From the NCBI GenBank assembly GCA_009777735.1, contig WRLF01000001.1:1-64000 (forward strand): a stretch of DNA of 64,000 nucleotides. Direction: 5' to 3'. This DNA is from Treponema sp. (GTDB lineage: Bacteria; Spirochaetota; Spirochaetia; Treponematales; Breznakiellaceae). The notes beneath the pieces were generated by a model. The model saw only the letters and a list, made by a program, of their open reading frames with translations, was not told where the DNA came from and did no database searches. The translations under genes were made by a program, and so were the position numbers. Of this stretch, positions 7,559-15,809 are shown piece by piece. How positions within the stretch are numbered: the first letter of the stretch is position 1; every line of letters begins with the position of its first letter.

Positions 7559-8845
7559 ATGGAAGATTTGAAAAAAGGATTGGTGTTGCAGACCTGCTCC
7601 GGTAAAACCGTAAAGGTACAGGAAAAACTGGGAGAAGGCGGACAGGGAGCCGTTTACCGGGTAGCAAACAACAGTAAGCAAAAAGCCCTCAAGTGGTATC
7701 ATAAAAACGCCCTGAAGAATCCGGTGAAATTTTATGAAAACCTGGAATCCAATATCGCCAAAGGGGCTCCGACAAAATCTTTTTTGTGGCCGCTCGATCT
7801 TACCCAAAAAACCGATGATGGCTTTGGCTATATTATGGATCTGCGCCCCGGGGAGTATAAGGATTTTTCCCTTTTCCTTTTGGCAAAAGAAAAATTTGCC
7901 AGCGTAACGGCAATTACCAATGCCGGCCTGCAGATCATCGAGTCGTTCCGGGAATTGCATAATTCCGGCTACAGCTATCAGGATTTGAACGACAGCAATT
8001 TTTTTGTTAATCCCAAAAACGGCGATGTGCTCATTTGTGATAATGACAATGTGGCGGAATACGGAAAAAATCTGGGGATTGCCGGCAAATGCCGCTACAT
8101 GGCGCCGGAAGTAGTGTTGGGCAAAGAATTACCCAGCATACACACCGATAAGTTTTCTCTGGCTGTGGTGCTTTTTCTCCTGCTTATGAATAACCATCCG
8201 CTGGAAGGAAAACGTTCCTATCCGCCCTGCATGACCGAAGCCCTTGAACGGAAAATATACGGCGAAGAGCCGCTGTTCATTTTCGATGAAGCCGATGATT
8301 CAAACAGCCCGGTGCCTGGGATCAACAATAATGCGATTAAACGCTGGCCTGTTTACCCTGACTATGTCCGCAGGAAATTTACCGAAGCATTCAGCCAGAG
8401 CGCCATGAAAGATCCTGCAAAACGGGTTATCGAAAAAGACTGGCTGAAAACCTTTATACGTCTTCGCAGTGAAATATATAAATGCCAATCCTGCGGTGAA
8501 ATCTTTTTTGCAGATCCTGTCCATGAAACTCCGTGTCCGTTCTGTCAGAATATTCAGCGTTTTAACCAGCATATTGTATTGCCAAAGATGCCTATTGCCA
8601 TACATGACAGGACAAAACTTTTTGAATGTCATATTGATGCAGACAGCGACGATTTTAAAACCATTGCCGCAGAATCGGTACGGAACGAATCTACGGGATT
8701 AACGGAATTGAAAAACCGTTCAAAGAAGGCATGGCTTATAATCGACAGCAATGGAAAGCAAACATCAAAAGCGCCGGGAAAAACAGTGCCTGTTGAAAAA
8801 GGTACTCAAATAATATTTGGTAATACCAAAGGAGAGATCACATGA
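7559..8845 (+). CDS. Ser/Thr protein kinase with C-terminal zinc ribbon (TerY-P-type)
   Basis: 428 aa from the ATG at 7559 (AAGGAG 8 nt upstream; a GTG three codons earlier overlaps that site). Kinase features: glycine loop GEGGQGAV (25-32), VAIK-type lysine K45 (ALKWY), catalytic loop YQDLNDSN with D142, DND at 161-163 in place of DFG, and APE (182-184). HRD is changed to YQD, as in other bacterial kinases of this class. C309/C312/C326/C329 (CQSC...CPFC) form a zinc ribbon. The last 80 residues form a beta-rich domain ending in GTQIIFGNTKGEI. The kinase plus zinc ribbon next to TerY-like VWA and PP2C genes is the described TerY-P triad. It should phosphorylate operon partners, reversed by the PP2C at 9615. 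Cytosolic. Confidence 0.88.
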   Translation: MEDLKKGLVLQTCSGKTVKVQEKLGEGGQGAVYRVANNSKQKALKWYHKNALKNPVKFYENLESNIAKGAPTKSFLWPLDLTQKTDDGFGYIMDLRPGEYKDFSLFLLAKEKFASVTAITNAGLQIIESFRELHNSGYSYQDLNDSNFFVNPKNGDVLICDNDNVAEYGKNLGIAGKCRYMAPEVVLGKELPSIHTDKFSLAVVLFLLLMNNHPLEGKRSYPPCMTEALERKIYGEEPLFIFDEADDSNSPVPGINNNAIKRWPVYPDYVRRKFTEAFSQSAMKDPAKRVIEKDWLKTFIRLRSEIYKCQSCGEIFFADPVHETPCPFCQNIQRFNQHIVLPKMPIAIHDRTKLFECHIDADSDDFKTIAAESVRNESTGLTELKNRSKKAWLIIDSNGKQTSKAPGKTVPVEKGTQIIFGNTKGEIT

Positions 8846-9621
8846 GTCTAAACGAAGCAGTAGAAGCAATCCCCAGAAAGTCAATGGTTCTGTTCTTTTT
8901 GATTGACACATCGGGAAGCATGTCGGGTTCCAAAATCGGCGCGGTAAACGCCGCCATTGAGGAAGTCATTCCGGAATTGAAGGATATTTCTGCAAACAAT
9001 GCAGATGCCGAGGTGAAAATTGCCGCTTTGGAATTTTCTCATAGCGCAAGCTGGATTACCAGTGCAGGCCCCGTTCCCGTTGATGATTTTAGTTGGCGTT
9101 ATGTTGACGCAGGCGGCAATACTGCCATGGGAGAAGCCTTTCATAAATTGAACGAAGCCCTGTCAACAAAAACATTTATGCAGGATGCCGTTGGATCTTT
9201 TGCACCGGCAATTTTTATGCTTTCTGACGGTGAACCCACCGATGACTTTGCCGGAGGACTTGCTGAATTAAAAACAAACAACTGGTTTAAAGCGGCAATC
9301 AAAGTTGCTGTTGCCATTGGCGATGATGCCAATAAAAACCGCCTGGCCGAATTTACCGGCTCCATGGAATCTGTTTTGGAAGTGCATAATGCCGCAATGC
9401 TGCGCAAGATGATTAAATTTGTATCTGTCAGGGCTTCCCAGGTGGCAAGTAAAAGCGTTCAGGTTAATAGCATAAAACCTGCGGCTATTGCGGTTAATGG
9501 CCAGGACAATGAAAATCAGGCTGTAGATGCAACAGCGGCCCCGGTAAAACAAGCGGCGCTCAATGAGCAGCTTGCGCAAATAAAAGCAGAAGCTGCAGCC
9601 GGCGGAGATGATGAATGGTAA
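8842..9621 (+). CDS. TerY-like VWA-domain protein with intact metal site
   Basis: 259 aa; its start overlaps the kinase stop by ATGA (8842-8845). The VWA domain spans about residues 13-205. The metal-ion-dependent adhesion site is complete: DTSGS (22-26), the loop threonine T94 in GGNTAMG and D129 in LSDGEP. After residue 205 there is an Ala/Gln-rich linker ending in GGDDEW. TerY-like proteins are cytosolic adaptors thought to assemble complexes through metal-dependent ligand binding, and they occur as a triad with the kinase and phosphatase seen here. Its sequence parallels the degenerate VWA of the ligase fusion (for example KNNW/TNNW and AFAIG/AVAIG), indicating duplication within this system. 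Confidence 0.87.
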   Translation: MSLNEAVEAIPRKSMVLFFLIDTSGSMSGSKIGAVNAAIEEVIPELKDISANNADAEVKIAALEFSHSASWITSAGPVPVDDFSWRYVDAGGNTAMGEAFHKLNEALSTKTFMQDAVGSFAPAIFMLSDGEPTDDFAGGLAELKTNNWFKAAIKVAVAIGDDANKNRLAEFTGSMESVLEVHNAAMLRKMIKFVSVRASQVASKSVQVNSIKPAAIAVNGQDNENQAVDATAAPVKQAALNEQLAQIKAEAAAGGDDEW

Positions 9622-10400
9622 AAGATATGACTTTTTCAGCATTCAATGTAAGCTGTATCGGCGCATCCCACCTTAAGACGAACAAACCCTGCCAGGATTA
9701 TTCTGCCTGCTGGAATTCAGGCGCCATGGCGATAATAGCCGTCGCTGACGGTCACGGCGCCGAAATCCATTCCCGCAGCGAACGCGGGGCGCGTTTTGCG
9801 GTTGAAACAGCGATTGAATGCATCAGGGAATTACTCATGTTAAAAGATTCATTGTTGCCCAATCCCTCTGAAGCATTATGCACTCTTGAAAAAAGCATCA
9901 TCGCATCCTGGCAGGAAAAAGTTGCCGATGACATACGAGGCGATCCCATAGCAGGCGATGCGGTTAATCATTATGGGACTACCCTGCTTGCAGCGGCAGT
10001 TACCCAGAGTTATTGGTTTGCTATCCAGATTGGTGATGGAAAATGCGTGGTTATTAATAAAAACAACCGTTTTAGCCAGCCTGTTCCCTGGGATGAACGC
10101 TGTTTTTTGAACAGAACAACTTCCATCTGCGATGAAAATGCATGCGATCTGTTCCGTCATTTTTACAGCGAGCATATACCTGCTGCCATATTCATTGGGA
10201 GCGATGGCATTGATGATTCGTTTCCCATAAATGAAAATGAAAAACACCTTTCGCGATTTTACTGGAAGGTTTTTCGCAACTTCATTGTGGAAGGAAATGA
10301 TAAAGGCAGAGAACAATTGCAGGAGATCCTGCCTTTATTCACCCAAAAAGGCTCAGGAGACGATGTTTCCATAGCCGGTATTATCAGGAGATTTTTATGA
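9615..10400 (+). CDS. PP2C-family Ser/Thr phosphatase
   Basis: 261 aa, overlapping the VWA gene by 7 nt; a second Met at residue 5 is an alternative start. PP2C metal-binding motifs are present in order: CQDYS (26-30), VADGHG (43-48, Asp45 and Gly46), GTTL, IQIGDG, GSDGIDD and GDDVS near the C-terminus. It should be a soluble Mn/Mg-dependent phosphatase that removes phosphate added by the kinase at 7559. The order kinase, VWA, PP2C with overlapping stop and start codons indicates stoichiometric co-production. No extra domains are seen. Confidence 0.9.
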   Translation: MVKDMTFSAFNVSCIGASHLKTNKPCQDYSACWNSGAMAIIAVADGHGAEIHSRSERGARFAVETAIECIRELLMLKDSLLPNPSEALCTLEKSIIASWQEKVADDIRGDPIAGDAVNHYGTTLLAAAVTQSYWFAIQIGDGKCVVINKNNRFSQPVPWDERCFLNRTTSICDENACDLFRHFYSEHIPAAIFIGSDGIDDSFPINENEKHLSRFYWKVFRNFIVEGNDKGREQLQEILPLFTQKGSGDDVSIAGIIRRFL

Positions 10401-12037
10401 ACATGCTTGATCATTTTGAAAAAATCATCAGTCTTGTGAAAAAAAACGGCCTTAATGATGGATTTTTTGAATCTGCACAAGAACATCTTGATGCGGCTGC
10501 ATCTCTTTTTCATACCAATCCTGTCCAGACTGTACTTTTTGCCATTCTCCTTGATAATTACAACAAAAGAGATTACTATTCTGCCGAAGATATTTCCAAA
10601 ATAATCAAATGCGGGAGGTTGCAATTTCTAAAATTTCTGGATGATTTTGACGATTTAAGGCGAAAAAGATTGATCAGGAAAAAAGGCAGCTGTGAGAATT
10701 TTCCCAGATATCATATCCCAATGGATGTCATCAATGCTGTCCGGAAGGGCATTGAATATCAGGATACAACCTATGAAAACTTAAGCCCGGAAGAATTTTT
10801 TGACCTCGCCCAAAAATTGATTGATGATGCAGATGATTATGAACCAGACACATTGGAAGATGAAGTAAATTACTTGCTTGATTGTAATAAAAATATCTGT
10901 TTTGTCCAAAAATCAAAAGAATATGATTTGGGCGAAGGATCGGTGTTGATATTACTTGCTTTCTGCTGTGCTTTGCTGCATGAAAATAAGGAAATTCTTG
11001 AAATTGACGAATTAAGATTTAAATTACGTGAAATTTTTGGACATCATCATGTGCGGCAAATTCTTGGCCGTTTTAAATCAGGCAAACATAAATTATTCGA
11101 AAAAGAGCTTATTGAATACGACTGTTTGGACGGACTGGCTGACACAGAACACGTGCGCCTTTCTCAAAAAGCAATAGACGAATTCCTTGATGATGTTGAT
11201 ATAAAAGAAAACGCAAAACGCAAAGGCAAAGATTATATTCATGTGAATAAAATCCCTGAGAAAAAGCTTTTTTACAGCAATAAAATAAATGAGCGTATCG
11301 TTGAATTAACTGCTTTGCTAAAGGAGGAAAATATAACCATAATCCAAAAACGCCTGTCTGAAAACGGCATGCGTACCGGCTTTGCCTGCCTGTTTTCCGG
11401 CCCGCCGGGAACCGGTAAGACCGAGACTGTCTACCAGATAGCACGCGAAACAGGACGCGATATATTGTTGGTTAATATTGCTGAAACTAAAAGTATGTGG
11501 TTTGGTGAAAGTGAAAAGCGCATTAAAGCTGTTTTTGACCGTTATCGGGGAATAGTAAAAAGCGGAGGTCTTGCACCAATACTCTTATTCAACGAGGCTG
11601 ATGCGATTCTGGGGAAACGGCGGGAATTGGCAGCGTCACGCAGCGGTCCAGGTCAAACCGAAAATGCCATACAGAATATCATCCTGCAGGAAATGGAAAA
11701 CCTCAACGGCATCCTCATTGCTACCACCAACATGACCGTCAACCTTGACAAAGCTTTCGAGCGCCGCTTCCTGTACAAAATCGAATTTGATAAACCGGAT
11801 GCCGAATCAAAAAAAATGATCTGGCAAAGCCTTCTCCCCGACCTCTCCACTGAGGATGCTTCCCGGTTCTCGGTGCAATATGATTTTTCCGGCGGTCAGA
11901 TAGAAAACATCGCCCGTAAAAGTACCGTTTCCAGCATACTCAAAGGTTCGATTCCGGATTCTTCGGTTTTGGAAACTTTTTGCAAGGAAGAATCGCTGGA
12001 AAAAACCGCCGTTAAAATTGGTTTTTCTGCTGATTAG
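10397..12037 (+). CDS. AAA+ ATPase, last gene of kinase/VWA/ligase operon
   Basis: 546 aa, ATGA overlap with the PP2C gene. Residues 1-290 form a mostly helical region with two stretches resembling winged-helix or TPR-like folds (YYSAEDISKIIKCGRLQFLK). The AAA+ module follows: Walker A GPPGTGKT (335-342), Walker B LLFNEAD (396-402) with Asn399 where Asp is usual but Glu400 kept, sensor-1 IATTN, and the ERRF arginine-finger region. The overall class is Cdc48/FtsH-like (ATPase central domain). It may remodel or load partners such as the ligase fusion on nucleic acid. The D-to-N change in Walker B could slow Mg/ATP turnover. An AGGAGG at 12036-12041 overlaps its stop codon. Confidence 0.85.
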   Translation: MNMLDHFEKIISLVKKNGLNDGFFESAQEHLDAAASLFHTNPVQTVLFAILLDNYNKRDYYSAEDISKIIKCGRLQFLKFLDDFDDLRRKRLIRKKGSCENFPRYHIPMDVINAVRKGIEYQDTTYENLSPEEFFDLAQKLIDDADDYEPDTLEDEVNYLLDCNKNICFVQKSKEYDLGEGSVLILLAFCCALLHENKEILEIDELRFKLREIFGHHHVRQILGRFKSGKHKLFEKELIEYDCLDGLADTEHVRLSQKAIDEFLDDVDIKENAKRKGKDYIHVNKIPEKKLFYSNKINERIVELTALLKEENITIIQKRLSENGMRTGFACLFSGPPGTGKTETVYQIARETGRDILLVNIAETKSMWFGESEKRIKAVFDRYRGIVKSGGLAPILLFNEADAILGKRRELAASRSGPGQTENAIQNIILQEMENLNGILIATTNMTVNLDKAFERRFLYKIEFDKPDAESKKMIWQSLLPDLSTEDASRFSVQYDFSGGQIENIARKSTVSSILKGSIPDSSVLETFCKEESLEKTAVKIGFSAD

Positions 12038-12064
12038 GAGGTATATCTTGCATGATGTTGTTAA

Positions 12065-12625
12065 ATGTGTAAAATAAAACTTGACACATTGAATGCGGAG
12101 AAAGACATGAAAGAAGTGTTTGAACAGGCAATAAGGGGGCTGGCGTTTGAATACGCAGTAGTACCGACTTCGGCTATCGCATTTTCACGTGAATTACAAA
12201 AATCTTGTGAAACTAATATTTGCGGAAAGTACAATAAATGCTGGACTTGTCCGCCGGCAATTGATTCCATTGACATTCAAATAAAAAAAATTATCGCATT
12301 TTCATCTGCATTTGTCTTTACCACAAAATCCACGCTGGAGGATTCTTACGATTATGAAGGGATGGTAAAGGCAAAAGAATACCATGACCGGCTTACCGCC
12401 GATATGCATGAGCGGTTTGGAAAAACCAACCCTGTTTTCGGAGCCGGCGGTTGCACCATTTGCAAGGAATGCGCATATCCCGAACCATGCAGGTTTCCGG
12501 AAAAAACTTTCACCTCTATAGAAGCAGCGGGAATCAATGTAACGGAACTTAGTCATGCCGGAAAGCTGCGATATAACAATGGTGCCAATACAGTCACCTA
12601 TTTTTCAATGATTCTGTTCAATTAG
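12065..12625 (+). CDS. DUF2284 metal-binding protein
   Basis: 186 aa from 12065; an inner ATG at 12107 has a better GGAG spacing and would give 172 aa. The family signature is a set of conserved cysteines in two groups: CGKYNKCWTCPPA (about 58-70) and GCTICKECAYPEPCRFPEK near the C-terminus, suited to an iron-sulfur cluster or corrinoid-related metal. DUF2284 proteins are common in anaerobes, often near methyltransferase or corrinoid genes, but the biochemical role is not established. Placement 11 nt before a RACo-like gene supports a corrinoid/methyl-transfer context. Cytosolic. Confidence 0.82.
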   Translation: MCKIKLDTLNAEKDMKEVFEQAIRGLAFEYAVVPTSAIAFSRELQKSCETNICGKYNKCWTCPPAIDSIDIQIKKIIAFSSAFVFTTKSTLEDSYDYEGMVKAKEYHDRLTADMHERFGKTNPVFGAGGCTICKECAYPEPCRFPEKTFTSIEAAGINVTELSHAGKLRYNNGANTVTYFSMILFN

Positions 12626-12636
12626 AGATTTTCGGT

Positions 12637-14193
12637 ATGTCTGAGAAAAAGCTTACTTTTTTAATAACTATACACCAACGCAGTATCTCCGGAAAAGATG
12701 AAAGATCGTTTACCTGTGAGGCGGAGAGCGGAGAAACCATTGCCCTTGCCTGCGCCCGTGCGGGATTTTTTTTACCCACTCCATGCGGCGGGCAAGGACG
12801 ATGCAAAAAATGTAAAGTACAGCTTCTTGAAGGACATGTTTCCGGCGGAACATTGTTAGGTGATATGCCGGATAACGAAGGCTGGATATGCGCCTGCCGT
12901 GCAAGGCCGGCTTCCGATATTACCATTTCCTGTCTTTCATGCGGAGAATTGGGAATTAACGAAGTTCTTGCAGAAAAAACCGAAAACCGGTTTCTCCCTT
13001 CCGGCGCCGGTATCAAACGCGCTGGGGTTGCGGTTGACATTGGTACCACCACAGTTTCAGCAAAGCTTATCGACCTGGAAACATTATTGACCCTGGAAAC
13101 AATTTCGGAATTAAACGATCAATGGGTCTATGGCGCCGATATTATGAGCCGTATCAGTGCAGCAAAAAAAGGCGAAACAGAGAAGCTTTTTATGCTGATA
13201 AACCGCCAAATAGAAAAAATCCTTACAGCGTTCAGAGAACTGAGGGACATACATACAGTAGAAAGACTCTCGGTGAGCGGTAATACGGTAATGCTGCACC
13301 TTTTCCTCAATGTTGATCCTTCAGGAATGGGAGCCAAGCCTTTTACACCGGCTTTCCTTGAAGAAAAAGTGCTACAAGGAAAAACTATTTCGCTTTCAGT
13401 TGAGCAGGTATTGGTTCTGCCTTCAATTGCAGCATTCATCGGAGGGGACATTACCGCAGGGCTTGCAGCTCTTGACATCACTAACATACCCGGACCATCT
13501 CTGCTTGTTGATATAGGCACAAACGGAGAAATGGCATTGGTAAAAGACGGAAATATTTATTGTTGCTCAACAGCAGCAGGCCCGGCTTTTGAAGGCGCCG
13601 AAATTTCCTGCGGCGCAGGCGGAATCAAGGGGGCTATCAGCGGGGTGCGGTTCGCGGAAAATGATGAGACAACAGCATTTTCAATTACCACCATCGGGAA
13701 TGTTCCGCCTGTGGGCATCTGCGGTTCCGGCCTCATTGACGCCGTTGCGATGATGCTCAGAAAAGGAGTGATTGATGAGGCCGGCTATATGGCTGCCCCG
13801 GAAAAAAAATTCATTTTGGCTCCCGGTATTTCTATATCACAAAGGGACATACGTCAGTTCCAGTTGGCAAAGAGCGCGATCTTTTCCGGCATTAGGATAC
13901 TATGCAAAACATGCGGACTTCATACGAAAGATATTCACAATGTGTTTATCGCCGGAGGCTTAGGTTTTTTTATCAACAAACATAATGCGGTAACTGCAGG
14001 GATTTTTCCGAAAGAATTCCTTGAAACGATCTCCGTAAGCGGAAATCTGAGCCTCCGAGGCGCCGAAGAATGCCTGACCGACAGCGGGTTTTTGGAGAAG
14101 TGCAAACACATAATCAGCCGGTGTTCGGTAATCGATCTTGCAACAGACTCGTCATTTACCGATGAATTTTCCGAGAATATGTTTTTTCATTGA
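12637..14193 (+). CDS. RACo-like corrinoid-activating ferredoxin/ASKHA protein
   Basis: 518 aa. The N-terminal 100 residues form a 2Fe-2S plant-type ferredoxin domain (C50, C56, C59 and a Cys in WICAC, 85 or 87). After a linker comes an actin-like ATPase fold (DUF4445) with VAVDIGTTT as phosphate-1 loop, LLVDIGTNGEMAL and GLGFFINKHN. This architecture is that of reductive activators of corrinoid proteins (RACo, RamA-like), which use ATP to reduce Co(II) to Co(I) in methyltransferase systems. No corrinoid protein or methyltransferase is in the window, so its client is elsewhere. In a homoacetogenic or O-demethylating anaerobe it would act in the Wood-Ljungdahl or methoxyl-demethylation pathway. 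Its stop overlaps that of the convergent uridine phosphorylase gene by 7 nt. Confidence 0.87.
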   Translation: MSEKKLTFLITIHQRSISGKDERSFTCEAESGETIALACARAGFFLPTPCGGQGRCKKCKVQLLEGHVSGGTLLGDMPDNEGWICACRARPASDITISCLSCGELGINEVLAEKTENRFLPSGAGIKRAGVAVDIGTTTVSAKLIDLETLLTLETISELNDQWVYGADIMSRISAAKKGETEKLFMLINRQIEKILTAFRELRDIHTVERLSVSGNTVMLHLFLNVDPSGMGAKPFTPAFLEEKVLQGKTISLSVEQVLVLPSIAAFIGGDITAGLAALDITNIPGPSLLVDIGTNGEMALVKDGNIYCCSTAAGPAFEGAEISCGAGGIKGAISGVRFAENDETTAFSITTIGNVPPVGICGSGLIDAVAMMLRKGVIDEAGYMAAPEKKFILAPGISISQRDIRQFQLAKSAIFSGIRILCKTCGLHTKDIHNVFIAGGLGFFINKHNAVTAGIFPKEFLETISVSGNLSLRGAEECLTDSGFLEKCKHIISRCSVIDLATDSSFTDEFSENMFFH

Positions 14194-14942
14194 TTATCTT
14201 CAGTAATAAGTATCCGTACCGCTTCAACCGCTGTTTGTATTGCCAGGCTCGTGTCATGGCTCTGAGGGTTGCTCAAACCGATGCGCTCCCGTTCCTGGTT
14301 CCACACCACATTGAGTACACAGCCGGCACGGGCCCCAAGGATCTGGCTTACGATATACAAAGCAGCACTTTCCATTTCCGAAGCAAGACATCCGGCTTTT
14401 TTCCATGCATCCCACTTGTCTTTGAGATCATAACCGGAGGGCATCCGGTCAGGGCTGTGCTGGCCGTAGAAGGAATCCTTACATTGGACAATTCCGGTAT
14501 GCCAGCGCACATTGAGATTTTTTGCAGCTTCAACAAGAGCGTTGGTGATCTCCAGGTTTGCCACAGCAGGAAATTCAATCGGGACATATTCCTTAGTCGT
14601 TCCTTCCATGCGTATTGCTCCGGTGGCAATAACCACATCACCGCCGGTTACCGGCAGCGCAATGCCTCCGCAGGTACCAATCCGGATAAAATTGCGTACT
14701 CCGGACAGATACAGCTCTTCTACTGCTATTGCAGTAGACGGTCCGCCCATGCCGGTGGACATCACCATAACCGTTTTCCCGGCTAAAGTACCAAGCCAGG
14801 TTGTATACTCACGGTTTTGACAGTGAAAGCGAGGGTTATCCAGATATGAAGCAATTTTTTCTACCCGACCGGGATCTCCGGGGAGAATCGCATATAAAGC
14901 GCCGTGACTTCCATCAAATCCTATGTGGTATTGTTTTTCCAT
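14187..14942 (-). CDS. udp: Uridine phosphorylase
   Basis: 251 aa from the ATG at 14942, right after the M48 stop; the frame extends upstream into the protease gene but 251 aa matches the family length (about 253). Phosphorylase motifs: ILPGDPGRVEKIA near residue 20, a phosphate-binding STGMGGPSTAIAVEEL, IRIGTCGG and the base/ribose-binding ASEMESAALYIVS. Converts uridine and phosphate to uracil and ribose-1-phosphate in pyrimidine salvage; cytosolic hexamer in the family. Purine phosphorylase specificity is less likely given the overall Udp-like C-terminus. No Shine-Dalgarno is visible, consistent with coupling to the preceding gene. Confidence 0.85.
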   Translation of the reverse strand: MEKQYHIGFDGSHGALYAILPGDPGRVEKIASYLDNPRFHCQNREYTTWLGTLAGKTVMVMSTGMGGPSTAIAVEELYLSGVRNFIRIGTCGGIALPVTGGDVVIATGAIRMEGTTKEYVPIEFPAVANLEITNALVEAAKNLNVRWHTGIVQCKDSFYGQHSPDRMPSGYDLKDKWDAWKKAGCLASEMESAALYIVSQILGARAGCVLNVVWNQERERIGLSNPQSHDTSLAIQTAVEAVRILITEDNQ

Positions 14943-14943
14943 T

Positions 14944-15804
14944 TTAGTGGGAGTTATTTTCCATGTAATGTAAAAAACGGTTTTGCCTGGCAGATCGGGT
15001 ATTGGATACCCGGTAACGGGCTGCAGCCCGTTCTGCGGCAACTATTCGCTGAGAAGGAAGCGGATGGGTATTATTCAAACCGCCATAATGGCCCGGAGAT
15101 GTTTCAAGCTCCCTGAGCAGTTCGACAAGCGCCATGTGATCATACCCAGCAGAAGCAAGCAGTATAAGGGCATATCTGTCAGCTTCAAATTCCTGCAATT
15201 GGGAATAGCCTCTTGCAAATAGAATATTAACGAATTCATGAACCGGCTGTGTAAAAACCTGCTGTGCCTCCGCCGAAATTTCACTTTCTGCAAGACGAGA
15301 CAACCTTTGCTGCTCCTGTGACAAATCATTGATAAGCCGATCCTGATAAATTTCCGCAAGACCGTGGCGAAGCTGTATGTGGGCAATCTCATGCGCTAAA
15401 GCTGCGGCAAGCATATCCTCGGAGGCGGCCAGGTTTACAAGACCGCTGGAAAGAAAAATATGTCCGGCGGGTGTTGAAAAAGCGTTGGGAACATCACTGT
15501 CAAGAATTAACACGAAATAGCCGTTAAACCAGTCTGGCATAGGGGAATTAATCGTCAGTGCACGGCATATTAAGCCAAGGTACTGCACCATGTCAGGTCT
15601 TTGGTTACAAATCTCATAACGGCTCAGGATATTCGCAGCAACAGCCCTGCCAATATAATAACTGTCCTGGGGAGAAAAACCTTCGGCAACAGAGCTAACT
15701 ACCCTGTCCAGACGGGAAAGCGCATCTGCGGCGTTTCCACTTTGGGCATGGACAGTTATTGAGAATAATAAAAAAAGCGCTAATAACACTATAAGCCTTT
15801 TCAT
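14944..15804 (-). CDS. M48-family metalloprotease, secreted
   Basis: 286 aa with a cleavable signal peptide (KRLIVLLALFLLFSITVHAQ). The zinc site is present as HEIAH (family HExxH) in AALAHEIAHIQLRHG, and a third ligand in QEFEADRYAL (ExxxD). The preceding FSTPAGHIFLSSGLV is the M48 substrate-groove strand. No TPR tail or HtpX-type membrane helices, so it is closer to short periplasmic BepA/LoiP-type proteases that act in envelope quality control. It follows three envelope lipoprotein genes on the same strand and is directly followed by udp. It is likely periplasmic and may handle misassembled outer-membrane proteins. Confidence 0.85.
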   Translation of the reverse strand: MKRLIVLLALFLLFSITVHAQSGNAADALSRLDRVVSSVAEGFSPQDSYYIGRAVAANILSRYEICNQRPDMVQYLGLICRALTINSPMPDWFNGYFVLILDSDVPNAFSTPAGHIFLSSGLVNLAASEDMLAAALAHEIAHIQLRHGLAEIYQDRLINDLSQEQQRLSRLAESEISAEAQQVFTQPVHEFVNILFARGYSQLQEFEADRYALILLASAGYDHMALVELLRELETSPGHYGGLNNTHPLPSQRIVAAERAAARYRVSNTRSARQNRFLHYMENNSH

Positions 15805-15809
15805 TATAA

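Noticed and set aside
12052-12070. Short frame following AGGAGG at 12036
   Set aside because: It ends after six codons; the AGGAGG is most likely a chance or leftover site overlapping the AAA+ gene stop.
14190-14786. 198-aa plus-strand frame opposite udp
   Set aside because: It is antisense to a complete uridine phosphorylase gene and shows no domain.
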